Source: Mesostigma viride (lineage: Eukaryota; Streptophyta; Mesostigmatophyceae; Mesostigmatales; Mesostigmataceae). From it: a stretch of 64,000 bases of DNA. A model generated the notes under the pieces. It searched no databases, was not told the origin of the DNA, and worked only from the letters and a program-made list of their open reading frames with translations. Location: positions 1,826,399 to 1,890,398 of the forward strand of contig RPFO01000164.1 in the NCBI GenBank assembly GCA_009746045.1, given 5' to 3'. Numbering within the stretch: the stretch's first letter is position 1; each line of letters starts with the position of its first letter. The translations under genes and the position numbers were made by a program. Below are positions 49,745 to 58,865 of this stretch, piece by piece.

Positions 49745-52700
49745 CCATCTGTGCTTGGCGGTGCCATGGCATGCAAACCCTGCACTGGTACAGTTGGCAC
49801 ATCTGTCTCAGTCTGGCCTCCGTACGGGCCAGCGTGGCCTCCCCTGCCGGCGACGCGCTTAATGCTAGCAGCACTGGCCGGGCATGCTCGGGGCACGGGT
49901 GGTAGTACTTGCTGAGGATGGACCTGCAGTGGCGGCAGTAACTTGCGGACAGGGGCGTGCATCATCATCGCCGGGTCGCAGTGAGCATACATCATCATCA
50001 TTTGATGTAGCTCAGAAAGGCAACCGCTTCATAATATTGGTTTGGTTCCACATGTACAGCAAAATCACATCACATGTGCCGGTTGCCAGCATTGGTGCAT
50101 GGGAAGCTTCTTAATGCCTGCCAGGCCTTCAGACCGGCAAATACAAGTGTCGTCATGTGTTGGGCTAAATGTGTGGTCATGTGTCGGTCAAAATGTGTGG
50201 CCATGCGGTGGGTTCAATGTGTGGCCATGTGGTGGGCTAAATGTGTTGTAATGTGTTGGGCTAAATGTGTGGTCATGTGTTGGGATAAATGTGTGGTCAT
50301 GCATTGGGCATTTGGGCTAAATGTGTGGTCATGTGTTGGGCTCAATGTGTGGTCATGTGTCGCGCTAAATGTGTGGCCATGTGTTGGGCTAAATGTGTGG
50401 TCATGTGTTGGGCTCAATGTGTGGTCATGTGTCGCGCTAAATGTGTGGCCATGTGTTGGGCTAAATGTGTGGTCACGTGTTGGGCTAAATGTGTGGTCAC
50501 GTGTTGGGCTAAATGTGTGGTCATGTGTCGGGCTAAATGTGTGGTCATCTGTCGGGCTAAATGTGTGGTCACGTGTTGGGCTAAATGTGTGGTCATGTGT
50601 TGGGCTAAATGTGTGGTCATGTGTTGGGCTAAATGTGTGGTAACGTACGGTGCCTGGACGCGGCAGGATGGCTGTCCCCTCCCTCGTAAACTTGCCGGCT
50701 TACTACTGTGGTTTGGACCATTTTGGGGGGTCTGGGTTTTGCGGGGGGGCTCTTAAGTCTCAAGTTTAGGGTTCCGTTCGTGGCGAAGGCCCCCGTCAGT
50801 TTGCAAAAAGGGGCATATCGTACCGCCACTGCTACCAGCTGCAGGTTGTGATAAAGAGTGCATTTTATTCAGACTGGCCAAAAAAAAAAAAAAAAGAACA
50901 AAAGCAGCACGTTCACACCCGATTTTCGGCCAGGATTTATGGGCAGGTAAGCTACCATTTGTTTTTATTATTATATAAATGTAGTTTTTTAATTTCAGGA
51001 ATTCGTCGAGTGACCAATTATGGGATAATTACGTAGACAGCTACCATAGGACATAGGGGTAAGGGAAGCGCGTTACGAAGGCAAACGCTAGTCAAATTTT
51101 GCTGAATGAGAGCCTTTTGTCACGCCTGCACCCTGTGTTTACCAAAAGTAGAGGCAACATGTCCATTTATTGCACAACATAGTAGATGACATCTGTCCTG
51201 TACCCATGACCGATCGCATGCCTCCCTCGTGCCTTCAACTACAACCCCGTGATGGGGTCAATACCCTGAGCCAGAAAGAGTTGTGCACGCCCTAGCCATC
51301 ACAACATTTGTGTGGCGGCACTGATAGGAACCAGGCGCCAGCCCAGGCGTGTACAGTTGTGTGTAACGATGGCCAACGTTGACAGACACCAACTAAAGTG
51401 ATGATCGCACACGCTAGTACAGATGATAGCAGCCAGCACGAATATAGCAGCAGCCACCAAACATTTATGACAGCAGCTAGGACGCGCATGATAATAAGAC
51501 CAACACATGGACAGGATCGGCATGATAATAGCTCTGGTGATAGCAGCCACACCACCACACGTTTGTGACGGCAGCCGGCACTCTTGCGCGTAGGCAAGCA
51601 CAAAACACTCACGCGTACGCCAGCACACACACTCACGCGTATGCCAGCACACACTCACGCGTATGCATGGTCCCCCCGCGCGTTGTGCGCCTCATCAAAC
51701 ACGGCGGCGCTGCACTCCCCCAAGTCCAGACACCCGTCCGCCAGCAGGTTGAGCACCAGCCCCGCGGTGGCCACCAGCACGTCACAGGCCGCAATGCGTG
51801 CGGTGGAGGTGGCGCGCGGCAGCATCATTTCACCGCACAGCTCAGTGACGCACAGGCCGGTCTGCTGGCGGATGTACGCCCCCTGTGGCATTCCAGGTAG
51901 CGGTCGTGTGGAAAGAGGACAGCTTTTCCTTCTTTCCGTCAAGTGTTGGTATTCAACGGACAGCAAGAAAGTTTCACGCATTGCCGGCGTTACTATGCCA
52001 AACTCTGGCCCAGGGCTCGCAGCATCCCCGACACCTGATGCGCCGCCATACGTATCCCAGTCTGTCGATGCAAACAACGGGATCCAGAAGCGACGCCCAC
52101 ACGTACGGATGGCAGGTGTCACTCGGGCTCATCCGTACTGTCTGTCTGGCAGACAGGCGATGGGGTGCCATGCAGCTGTGATCGCTGGCACATGCATTCT
52201 GCTGGAGGTACGTACGACAATGACCGCCGACCATGTACAGTCATGGACGGAGGTGAATGCGAGTCCCTCCAGTAGCAAGGTGCGTGTGTCCAGAGCTACT
52301 GGTTCTCACCTGCTGGTAGACCAGGGGCACGCGGTGCACTATAAATAGCGCCTTCTTGCCCGGGTTGAGCTGCCTCATGCGCTTGAGCAGCATGGCTGCG
52401 ACCAGCGTCTTGCCCGCCCCTGTGGGCAGGAATATCAGAGTGTTGCGACGCAGGCTCTGCAGCAGCAGCTCGATCTGGTAGCCGCGGGGGCGACACGTGG
52501 ACAGGCTACGGATGTCCAGTCGTGCCGAACTGTCTGCGTCCTTCATAGTGGGCACGAGGGTTTTGTTGGATTCTCTGCTAGTGCCATATTGAGGAGGCGC
52601 AGGTCTTCCGGAAAAGTTGTTGCAGTCGCGAGTCTCAATTCGAGGGAACATGTGGGCAATGGAGCTCCATTTCCCTTTTCCGTGAGCAATGGTGCCATCC

Positions 52701-53188
52701 AAGATGACCCTGCACGCAAACACAGCAAGCACATATATATGCGTGCAGGGCAGGACGTCGAGGTACGCGGCACGGCATACATCAAAGCAATTGGCCACAC
52801 GATGTTTTCTAATTACAGATGTGTGCATCAATCTCTTAGCTACTAGCGCGCAAATGGACAGCTCCGCTGCTCACCCTTTAGAATCGAAACACAGTACGAG
52901 CTCGTTGTCAGGTCCGGTGTGGCACTCGTTGCCGATGACGCATAGCCGAGACGCGCACAGAATCTTGTGGGGGGAGAATTGCCTAGCTTTCTCTTTGGGG
53001 TTTTGAATAAGCTCAATTTGGGTGGCCAGATTCTCGCGAAGCCTGCCATCTGAGCTTCTCGCGCGCTCCGGTTTCACAATGAGATGGCATCCCTCGTGGG
53101 CGCGACGGGCAAAGAAGGACAGCATGGAAAGGGGAATTTTCGTCCCGCCAGAGCAGCGGCAGGTAAGGAATGCCTCGCGCGCATCCAT
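33547..53188 (-). CDS. Dicer/RIG-I-type SF2 helicase with N-terminal RIG-I CTD-like zinc module
   Basis: Eight exons (minus), all GT-AG and in phase: 53188-52875, 52709-52310, 51882-51659, 49923-49743, 44367-44009, 36143-35719, 35283-35045, 33630-33547; 741 aa. Residues 10-130 resemble the RIG-I-like receptor C-terminal domain: C10-R-C12, CHLIVKPE, C78-ASRL-C83 (C-x4-C as in RIG-I) and GKGKW. Then come motif I FLPTGAGKT (exon 2), Ia IVHRVPLVYQQ, II VFDEAHNARGDHAYA, III ALSASPA, a helical insert (exon 5), IV ILVFVQLRR, V LLVATSVLEEGLDVPA and VI SLVQSRGRAR. These match the Dicer/RLR/FANCM clade of dsRNA- or DNA-stimulated ATPases. No PAZ, DUF283 or RNase III follows; the protein stops 27 residues after the last intron. 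An in-frame stop six codons upstream supports the start. Likely a Dicer-related helicase in RNA silencing or dsRNA sensing (inference). Confidence 0.78.
34322..34354. repeat. Perfect 14-bp-stem hairpin
   Basis: GACACCTCAGTACC, loop TGTAC, GGTACTGAGGTGTC, in the last intron of the helicase gene. No poly-T follows and the function is unknown. Confidence 0.85.
34406..34435. repeat. 30-bp near-perfect palindrome
   Basis: CCATCGGTACCGGAT / ATCCGGTGCCGATGG is palindromic except for one pair, which would be G-U in RNA. It lies 52 bp from the 34322-34354 hairpin. Confidence 0.85.
36156..43398. repeat. 7.2-kb minisatellite, 47-51 bp unit, about 145-150 copies
   Basis: The unit is GTTCATCAAAGGTG, a run of 5-9 G, then AACACATGCCCATG and ACCACATGGGTCCAC. 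Almost all variation is the G-run length; rare variants are GTTAATC, GTTGATC, CATATG for CACATG, and TGGTGG or TGTGG in the G run. Each unit holds a hairpin CCCATG-ACCA-CATGGG. The array fills the intron between helicase exons 44367-44009 and 36143-35719 and begins within about 15 bases of the latter's acceptor. The first unit is degenerate and overlaps the acceptor region. Long open frames on both strands are repeat artefacts. Confidence 0.97.
43399..44008. other. Unique intron sequence between array and exon
   Basis: Non-repetitive intron sequence of the helicase gene between the 47-51 bp array and exon 44367-44009. It includes a short TTAATTAATTAATTAA run near 43644-43660. No gene is seen. 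Confidence 0.6.
44504..49060. repeat. 4.5-kb array of an 8-bp unit (GGCAAGGC)n with higher-order cassettes
   Basis: About 565 copies of an 8-bp unit lie in the helicase intron between exons 49923-49743 and 44367-44009. Variant units are clustered in a fixed order: GGCCAGGC runs, then GGCAATGC, GGCGATGC and GGCGAGGC, then back to GGCAAGGC. The full cassette occurs near 44700-44835, 45726-45870, 46180-46280, 46475-46605 and 46917-47038. Partial GGCCAGGC cassettes occur near 45182-45225, 47510-47548 and 48110-48157. Since 8 is not a multiple of 3, every frame of a strand encodes the same octapeptide repeat, so huge open frames on both strands are artefacts. Confidence 0.97.
49695..49742. repeat. 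(CA)n microsatellite fused to a splice donor
   Basis: About 20 CA dinucleotides. On the minus strand helicase exon 49923-49743 ends GAG and the intron begins directly with the (GT)n run, so the 5' splice site is the first repeat of the microsatellite. A C-run (49682-49695) lies on the far side. Confidence 0.9.
50152..50645. repeat. 24-bp minisatellite
   Basis: About 20 units of GTGTGGTCATGTGTTGGGCT plus AAAT with TCGGGCT, CGCGCT and GGCCATG variants, in the helicase intron between exons 51882-51659 and 49923-49743. 24 bp is a multiple of three, so open frames persist, but splice phase excludes coding. Confidence 0.9.
51598..51665 (-). repeat. Triplicated splice donor, 22-24 bp unit
   Basis: On the minus strand helicase exon 51882-51659 ends GCATACGC|GTGAGTGTGT. 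The intron continues GCATACGC GTGAGTGTGT and GCGTACGC GTGAGTGT, giving three copies of the same 5' splice site 22-24 bp apart. Confidence 0.85.
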
Positions 53189-54102
53189 GGAAGAGAGCTT
53201 ACTTTAATTGTCATAAATCCGTTTTTGAACCGAAGTAGTATATTTGATAAATCCTGGACATCCTGGAGGTTGAGCAGGTCATGCCCTCCCCTCCGCCCCT
53301 ACCACCCCTACGTACGTCTTGTTTACTACTAAAAGATCCAATTATGGCGAACCCGTGATACCGCAATGCAGCCGAAAGGACGGGCAAGATCAAGGATGTC
53401 GGAAATGTGAGAACTGGCCTTTAGGAAAATGGACCATTTATAAGTAAGTGCTTATGAGAGGAATCCTGTGGCAAATCGACCCCTGCTTTGGGAATGTGAC
53501 TAGGTATGTAGCTGCTTCAGTCTATACAATACATAGCTGGGTCCTCGTCACGTGAGCGCGCGGGGGACACCACCATTCGCGCGAATAAAGAGCCACACTC
53601 TATTGCTACGGTGTATGAGAGCCTGGTTCTAGTATCTTTACATCTAAACAGGTATCCTAGTTAAAGCGTGCTCCAAGGGGTTATCTTAGTCACGAAACTT
53701 GTTGTTGAACTGACAGCAGTACGGTCCTTGTTATGCACGCGCCTTGACGTGACGAAGCAGAAGACAGCAACTTAGCACGTGGCCAGGAAATGGCTCCCTC
53801 CATCATAAGTTTCCTCCCAGGTTTTCAGTAAACGCTGCAACAAACTTGACTATTGCATGTCGTTGGTCGTGCCTGTCTGTCCATCCCGTTGCCACCGCTC
53901 AGTCATGCTGTTAAATAGGTTGAACATACATTGATTTTCATGACATTTGCGAACACAGGTAAGCCCGGAAACCTGCCCTTATGACGTCAGGCTTCAACCT
54001 ATCAGCGTAGCATGCATACGAGTATGCAGGGATTCGAGGCCGCGAACGAAAGCACATAGTAGCACAATAGTTGTTAGCAGAAAGTTGTTTTTACGCTTAA
54101 GT
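53189..54102. other. Divergent intergenic region between the helicase and ALG1
   Basis: This 914-bp gap separates two outward-facing start codons and is expected to carry both promoters. A donor-like AACACAG|GTAAGC at about 53953-53965 could mark a 5' UTR intron of ALG1. I see no other convincing signal. Confidence 0.5.
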
Positions 54103-57100
54103 ATGGCAACATCGCAACGTAAGCGGGTGGCCGTGGTTGTTCTCGGTGATTTCGGAAGGAGTCCGCGAATGCAGTATCACACTTTGTCGCTCGCGAAACA
54201 GGTAATGACGAATTTGCTCAGCATTCACAGATGCCCTCTCAGGCTATTTTAACATGGCCTCATGTGCTTAATCTCGACGAATAGGGAAGTTTTTTTATTG
54301 CAAAGCTCGCCACCGTGATTTTCTGGGGCTTTGAGGTTTGAACACACCGCCACTATTGGCTAGGCCATGTGCAATTGCACGCTGCAAAACAGTGCGTTAC
54401 GCATAACAACTTCTTTGTTGGTCGTATGATAAAACCCCTTTGTGTTTTGCATTTACCAAACGGCAGGCGGACATGGACGTTGACGTGGTGGCGTACCAAG
54501 GTTGGTGGCACACACATACTATATTTCTACGAGTTACTGACGGCAGCATGAAATGCATGGGAAGAAGGTGCACAAGGTTGCATGCTTCTGGGTGGGTACA
54601 CAGTCCTGCTGAGGAAAGTCAACACAGGTGGATAAGGCATGGGGCTTGCTATACCTGCAGGCATGTACCGGGCAGGTGGCAGTGCTCGTGGACCACTGGA
54701 TAGTGGTCGGCGCAGGCAAGCCAGGGTAGTGGGCAGTGGGTTGCGGCAGACAGATGGGGGAAGCATGATGCCTGAACCGGCGGAGTGGCTTGAAATTTGC
54801 TTGTTTCTGGCTCACAACAGAATAATGTATCGGGGATTTGCTTTAGAACATGCTTTTGACGTGCGTTGGTGCAGATCCATACAAAATTGGCTTGCCTGTG
54901 ACAATAGTGGTTTTGAGTGCACCTTACCAAGCATAGAGTGAATGCTCGTGCGAACTGCCAATAACATATGCTACTATGTATGCTACTACTATATATAGCT
55001 CTATATGTGTATATATGGACCTCCGTAATTTATCATTCTCAAGTAGAATATATATGGAGTCTGGTTGTCTCATTGATATATACGGAGTGGTGATAATCCG
55101 ATCGCAATCCGTGCCAGGCATGCTCAGGCGGTAGGAAGGACACACTGTATTCCTACCCCACTAGATCTTTTCGGGATTGGCCAACTGCCCAAGTCTCTGT
55201 GCTCATCAAGTTTATAAACATTGTCTTTTGGGAATATACAGTTTGCCCCCAATTACAGTTTGTTGCGGCAAGCCTGCTCATTCGGCGGTCCTGTTGGCTG
55301 CCATCCGCAACTGGCAGTGCTTCTCAGCAGAGCCTTTTCTTTGGCCCCATATCTTTTCTTTGGCCCCATATCTTTTCTTTGTTTTTCCCCTTTGGTTATC
55401 ATTTGCTTGTGCCTGCAGGCGTGGCACCCATCGAGGATGTGTTGACCCACCCGCGCATCACGCTGCATCTGGTGGTGAGGGGCCAGGGGTGAACCCCCGC
55501 GTCCAGCGGTTGCATGTCCTGCCAGCAGATGATTGAGGATTCATGGTTTGCCATCGCATGTTTCCAGGCCGAACCGCTGTGTTGGAGTGGGCGCCGTACG
55601 TGCGAGGACTCCCTGCTCGCTCGCTGATAGGCAGCGAGCAGGCACGGTGGTGGCCGGTCGGGAGATCTTGCTGCTGGGTCGGTCGTGAATATTCCATGGA
55701 TGCCCACGTGGAGTGACCTGTAATCACCTTCGCGGATGCTCTCTGCAGCCAAGGCAGCCGACCAATCCCGTCTCAGCGCTCGGCTCGCCTGCAGGGGCGG
55801 CTCTGATTGCTGGGCTATCCTAAAAGACTTGTGTTGTGAGAGTTTCGTTGAAGTCGTACCGACACACTGACACCCAGGAGACCGAGAATGGAGCGGCCTT
55901 TGGCTGTTCAGGAATGATCTGGGGAGTCTGCCACGGAAACCAACGAGCAACTCATCTTATGATAAGGTCAAGTGGTAGCTGACTGCGTCCCCCCCCCCTT
56001 CCCCACCTACGAATCACGCGAACTGGCAGTCATTATCATATTCTGGGCGCTTCTCACGTGCTGTGCCTGGTCGTCCTTGAAAATTGCGGACGCAACACAG
56101 GGTGGTTGTTGAGATGAGGGATCCCAGCCAGGGACGAGTTCTTGGGGCACAAAGGGTGCTTGCGGCATGCGGCTGTGCGTGCGGCATGCCCCCTCCCTGT
56201 GTGCCCTCATGTTCCCTCCCTGCTCAAATGGTGGCTTCATCTGCACATGAAATGCACTTGCTTCTCCGCGAAAGTTGAGCACTGGCTTTGGCTGCCCTTT
56301 CTCCAGGCATCGCTTCACCGGTGCATGCCTTGTGTCTCTCACAACAGCATGTGCATGTTCCGGCTCCTGCTCTCCCCTCCTGTACGCACTCCTCCTCTCC
56401 CCAACCCTGTGCCCCCCCCACCCTGCGCAGAAGCCGCCCCCCTTCCACAGCCTTCCGCGGCTCCTCTTCCTTCTGCTGGCGCCCCTCAAGATCCTGCTCC
56501 AGCTGGCGCAGCTCTTCTGGCTGCTGCTGGTTACCATCCCCCGCCCCCACGTGCTGCTCGTCCAGAACCCGCCCTCCATCCCCACATTTCTGGTCGCCGT
56601 CACCGTCCAACGCTTGCGCAAGTGCCGCCTCATCATCGACTGGCACAACTTTGGCTACTCGCTTCTTGCACTGCGGCTTGGGCCGCGCCACCCTGTCGTC
56701 CGATTCGCCCACTGGTACGAGCGGGTGCTGGGCCGCCATGGCGACGCGCACCTGTGCGTCACGCGCGCCATGCGCAAGGAGCTGGCGACCCGGTGGGGCA
56801 TCCTCGCTACCGTGCTCTACGACCAGGCGCCCAGGGGGTTCCACACGTGCAGCAACGAGGAGAGGCACGAGCTATTCGCACGGCTGGCACGAGATATCAA
56901 CGTCGAGGTGACAGGTGGCGGCAGCGCATCGGGTGCTGGTAATGCGGGCTTGGGCCCGCATAATCCTGCCTTCCAAACCCAGCCAGCGCGCCAGCTCACG
57001 GTGGCCACAGAGGCGGTGCCGGCGGACAACAGTACTGCGGCCCTCGGTGGCCCTTCCGTGGGGCAGTCCCCCCGAGGGCGCAAGAAAGGGAAGAAGCCGC

Positions 57101-58056
57101 TGCCCGCTGGCGAGGGTCAGGGCCACGCGTATGCCAGCAATGACACGGATGGCAACGTGAATTACGCTGGTGGAGCGCTGGTGGTGAAGGAACGGGCGGA
57201 CCGACCCGCCTTGCTGGTGTCCAGCACCAGCTGGACCGCGGACGAGGACATGACCATGCTGATGGAGGCGGCCGTTGCGTACGACCGCCGGCTGGCCGCC
57301 ATCACGGGGGAGGACTCGGATGGGACATATTCTTATCCGGGGGAGGATGAGGGTGGTGAGCGTGAGGGTAGGGGTGGGCGGGGGCGCGGGCTTACTGGCT
57401 CTCGTAGTGCTGGTGGAGGGCACTCTCATGGAGGCGGTGCGGAGGAGGAGCGTGTGGTATTGCTATCGGACGAGGGGCAGGGTGACGTGGGTGAAACCTC
57501 TGGCCAGGACGGCACTCAGCCCCCCCCCCCCGTGCTGTTCCAAACCGGCGCGCCCGTGCCCAGCTTGTTGATATTCATCACGGGGAAGGGGCCCATGCGC
57601 GCCGCGTTCGAGCGCCAGCTGGCGTCGCTGCGGCTGCGGCGCGTGGCCTTCCGCACGCTGTGGCTCGCGGCAGAGGATTACCCGCGGTTGCTGGGCAGCG
57701 TGGACCTGGGCGTGTGCCTCCACACGTCGTCCTCGGGGCTTGACCTGCCCATGAAAGTGGTCGACATGTTCGGCTGCGGGCTGCCCGTGTGCGCGGTGCG
57801 TTATGCTTGCATCCACGAGCTGGTGCGGCACGACGAGAACGGGCTCCTGTTCTCGTCCTCGGGACAGCTGGCGCAGTACTTGTGGGACCTCTTCCAGGGG
57901 TTCAGGGGCGGTGGGGGTGGTGGCACCCCCCTGCTGGGAAAGCTGCGGAGCAGCGCGCAGGCCAAGGGGCGGGCGAGCCGGTGGGAGGAGGAATGGGCGA
58001 GGTGCGCGCTGCCGGTGATTCGGGAGCAGTGTGGCGACCTGGCGAAGCGTGATTAA
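54103..58056 (+). CDS. ALG1: ALG1 chitobiosyldiphosphodolichol beta-mannosyltransferase (GT33)
   Basis: Four exons: 54103-54201, 54467-54500, 55419-55474 and 56431-58056; GT-AG, in phase, 604 aa. ALG1 adds the first (beta-1,4) mannose to dolichol-PP-GlcNAc2 on the cytosolic face of the ER in N-glycan precursor synthesis (EC 2.4.1.142). Signatures: VVVLGDFGRSPRMQYH near residue 11, PHVLLVQNPPSIPT near 110, LIIDWHNFGYSLL near 132, VSSTSWTADEDMTML near 322, ITGKGPM near 440, then SVDLGVCLHTSSSGLDLP and MKVVDMFGCGLPVCAV near 487-520. The protein is longer than the usual 450-480 aa because of two low-complexity insertions at about residues 224-320 and 350-430, neither interrupting a conserved block. 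The hydrophobic stretch near 75-100 (LFLLLAPLKILLQLA) is the conserved membrane-associated helix of the family. The short exons 2 and 3 were chosen by phase and family match. Confidence 0.9.
55326..55381. repeat. 19-bp direct repeat before an ALG1 acceptor
   Basis: CTTTTCTTTGGCCCCATAT is repeated in tandem (about 2.5 copies) within the pyrimidine-rich region 37 bases upstream of the acceptor for ALG1 exon 55419-55474. Confidence 0.85.
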
Positions 58057-58865
58057 GGTGCCATGATTGCACGTTTTTTAAAACGGAAACTTTCGGGGAA
58101 ATGGGTATATTTATTATCCAATTATAGACCAGAGATGTAAAATAAAAACTTTCTCACGCATGCTGATCAAGACACTGCATATTTCTAGGTTTATTCTAGG
58201 AGGAGACGAAATGAAGCGTGTCCGTACCATACGTAATGGAATTGGGTGCTCAGGCTGTGAGTGTAGTCTATGGGCTGCACGAGCCCAGCTTAGGGACTGC
58301 CAAAAATTAAGGCCGAGTTCCGGAGTTCCAGGCGGCCCGGGCCTGTTTCAGGGCGAACACAAAACCCGCGTAGGTAATTAAGTACTTGGAAAATCCCATG
58401 CTGTTCGTTTTGCAGATCTATATTTCGACGCGGAACTCGCATGGGCATCTACCTGGAAATGCCATATAGGCCGGTGGAAAGGCGGCGCCGGCCAAAAGCC
58501 ATAGGTACCAGCCCTCGATCTTACTATAAGTACTTGCTCTATGCTACCTGCTAGCCTCACTTACTTACTATGCAGAGAGCTACTCTCAGCTGATACGCCA
58601 TGCCCTATAGCCATCAGTTTAGCCATATGATCATCTTCCACCCCGGCCGGCTATGTCCGCACCTTAGCTGCTGGAATACATAGTGGTGGAATACATAGTG
58701 GTTTCGATCAATAGCCACGAGCCACGAGCCACGAGGTCGCCATGGCTGACGGCGAAGCTCATAACTTTCACGTTTGAGCACCGAATTCGGCTGTGAATAT
58801 CACAATCGCTTCGTCTTTCTAAGACGCACATGCTGATATAATTTTCCAAAGCTATTACGCAATAT
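58057..58865. repeat. Intergenic region with repeat fragments
   Basis: It contains the dispersed repeat 58091-58136 (inverted partner at 10951-10996). A fragment of the LINE 3' UTR lies at about 58565-58670 (ATGCAGAGAGCTACTCTC, GATCATCTTCC), matching 215-290. There is no gene I can support. Confidence 0.6.

Noticed and set aside
50074-50756. Cys/Val/Met-rich frames over the 24-bp array
   Set aside because: The period is a multiple of three, so frames stay open. No splice phase links them to the helicase exons on the opposite strand.
53211-53393. Additional 5' exon of the helicase upstream of 53188
   Set aside because: An in-frame stop lies six codons upstream of the ATG and no convincing acceptor lies between them.
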